Under the pieces are notes generated by a model that was not told the origin of the DNA, ran no database searches, and was given only the letters and a program-made list of their open reading frames with translations. A stretch of 64,000 nt of DNA, from NCBI RefSeq assembly GCF_034720595.1, contig NZ_JAYESJ010000001.1, forward strand, positions 2,568,001-2,632,000, read 5' to 3'. The position numbers and the translations under genes were made by a program. This stretch comes from Rhizobium sp. CC-YZS058 (GTDB lineage: Bacteria; Pseudomonadota; Alphaproteobacteria; Rhizobiales; Rhizobiaceae). Every line of letters begins with the position of its first letter. Position 1 is the stretch's first letter. Below are positions 62,941-64,000 of the stretch, piece after piece.

Positions 62941-64000
62941 TTACTTCGGCAGGCGGTAGGCGATGATGTAATCGCCGGGTTTGGTGCCGATCGAGCCATG
63001 GCCGCCGGCGACGATCAGGACATATTGCGTGCCGTCATCGGCCGCATAGGTCATCGGCGTCGACTGGCCGCCGGCCGGGAGGCGGCCCTTCCAGAGCTCG
63101 CGCCCTGTCGTCAGGTCATAGGCACGCAGGTAGTTGTCGACCGCGGCGCCGAGGAAGGCGACGCCGCCCTTGGTGATGATCGGGCCGCCGATGCCCGGCA
63201 CGCCGACCTTGAAGGGCAGCGGCAGCGGCGTCATGTCGTAGACCGTTCCGTTGCGGTGCTTGTAGGCGATCTCGCCCGTCTTCAGATCGACGCCCGAGAC
63301 ATAGCCCCACGGCGGCGCCTGGCAGGGGATCTGCAGCGGCCCGAGGAAGGGGCCCATATAGACGCCGTAGGGCGCGCCCTCGTTGCGGTTCAGCCCCTGC
63401 TCGCTTCCCTTCTCGTCCTGGCCCTTCGGCGGGATCTGGTCGCGCGGCACGAGCTTGGAGGTAAAGGCCAGATAGGTCGGCATGCCGAACATCACCTGGC
63501 GTTCCGGATCGACGGCGACCGAACCCCAGTTGAAGACCCCGAAATTGCCGGGATAGACGAGCGTGCCTTCGAGCGAGGGCGGCGTGTAGCGGCCCTCATA
63601 CTTCATGCTCTTGAACTTGATGCGGCAGGCGAGCTGATCGAACATGGTGATGCCCCACATGTTCTTGTCGGTCAGCGGCGGCGGGTTGAAGGACAGACCG
63701 GAAAGCGGCTGGGTGGGCGAGGAGAAATCCTCCGGGATCGCGCCGCCCGGCGCCGGGACTTCCTTGACCGGGATGATGGGTTCGCCGGTCGCCCGGTCGA
63801 GCACATAGAGATCGCCCTGCTTGGTCGGGCCGACGAGAGCCGGCCGGCCGTCGATGTCGAGCAGCACCGGCTGGGCGGGCACGTCCATGTCCCACAGATC
63901 GTGATGCACGGTCTGGCGCACCCAGCGCACCTGGCCGGTCCCCATGTCGAGCGCGACGATGGAGGAGGAATATTTCTCCACCGCCTCGCTGCGGTTCATG
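62941..64000 (-). CDS. gcd: PQQ-dependent membrane glucose dehydrogenase, C-terminal part, start cut by window
   Basis: Quinoprotein glucose dehydrogenase oxidises glucose to gluconolactone in the periplasm and feeds electrons into ubiquinone. The 352 codons seen are the C-terminal half of the eight-bladed beta-propeller: VHHDLWDMDVPAQPVLLDID, KQGDLYVLDRATGEPIIPVK, LVYPGNFGVFNWGSVAVDPE and the closing APPWGYVSGVDLKTGEIAY with the tryptophan-docking motif of blades 6-8. The protein runs to the standard KPGDYIIAYRLPK end. The gene's start, membrane anchor and first blades lie beyond position 64000. Confidence 0.93.
   Translation of the reverse strand, partial: MNRSEAVEKYSSSIVALDMGTGQVRWVRQTVHHDLWDMDVPAQPVLLDIDGRPALVGPTKQGDLYVLDRATGEPIIPVKEVPAPGGAIPEDFSSPTQPLSGLSFNPPPLTDKNMWGITMFDQLACRIKFKSMKYEGRYTPPSLEGTLVYPGNFGVFNWGSVAVDPERQVMFGMPTYLAFTSKLVPRDQIPPKGQDEKGSEQGLNRNEGAPYGVYMGPFLGPLQIPCQAPPWGYVSGVDLKTGEIAYKHRNGTVYDMTPLPLPFKVGVPGIGGPIITKGGVAFLGAAVDNYLRAYDLTTGRELWKGRLPAGGQSTPMTYAADDGTQYVLIVAGGHGSIGTKPGDYIIAYRLPK

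Overview
The window is a GC-rich chromosomal segment of an alphaproteobacterium, almost certainly a member of the Rhizobiaceae (Rhizobium/Agrobacterium/Sinorhizobium group). The evidence is the gene order feuN-feuP-feuQ next to cycHJKL-degP-two-component pair-glnE, a MucR/Ros zinc-finger regulator, many rhizobial DUF families (DUF1491, DUF2336, DUF5330, DUF6107, DUF6456) and four copies of a rhizobial RIME-like palindromic repeat. Both ends are cut inside genes: glnE on the left and a PQQ glucose dehydrogenase on the right.

Layout. (1) 1-13720, all on the minus strand, read right to left: periplasmic FeuN, regulator FeuP and kinase FeuQ; a 17-kDa-type lipoprotein; the cytochrome c maturation operon cycH-cycJ-cycK-cycL; the periplasmic protease DegP; a second OmpR-type two-component pair; and glnE. 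This is an envelope and cytochrome biogenesis block. A RIME pair has been inserted exactly where the cycL signal peptide should begin. (2) 13924-29775, minus strand: an almost complete gene transfer agent (GTA)-type head-tail cluster in Rhodobacter GTA order, from terminase (gp1, gp2) through portal, protease, capsid, connectors, tail proteins and the fibre/TIM-barrel protein gp15. No integrase, replication, repressor or lysis genes are visible. A sigma-70-like promoter lies just before gp1. Between gp2 and gp3 two tiny paralogous genes run on the opposite strand with their own terminator. (3) 29916-44528: housekeeping and envelope genes: a YcgN-type protein, a class A penicillin-binding protein, a DUF1214/DUF1254 pair, a DUF883 protein and a secreted SH3 protein that share an intergenic region with two EcfG/RpoE2-type promoters, DUF2336, DUF1491, a peptidoglycan-binding membrane protein, a PdhS/PleC-like hybrid-free sensor kinase, DUF5330, SufE, a DUF6456 protein with a stand-alone DnaA domain IV-like protein, and MucR. 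(4) 45186-64000: metabolic and stress genes: MsrB, a haemolysin-III-family membrane protein, a glyoxalase-fold dioxygenase, oligopeptidase B, SelO, a branched-chain aminotransferase, a ClpP-like periplasmic protein with a membrane partner, a TumE/TumA-type toxin-antitoxin pair, superoxide dismutase, a phosphodiesterase, two c-type cytochromes (clients of the cyc operon), a GNAT, a MerR regulator, an MFS carboxylate transporter and the PQQ dehydrogenase.

The most unusual items are the tandem small-gene pair inside the GTA cluster, the coding-frame switch between gp1 and gp2, the 12-G run in front of gp12, the RIME-altered cycL start, and a phased triple TTCA repeat upstream of feuN. All family assignments are from reading the translated sequence by eye; no database search was run.
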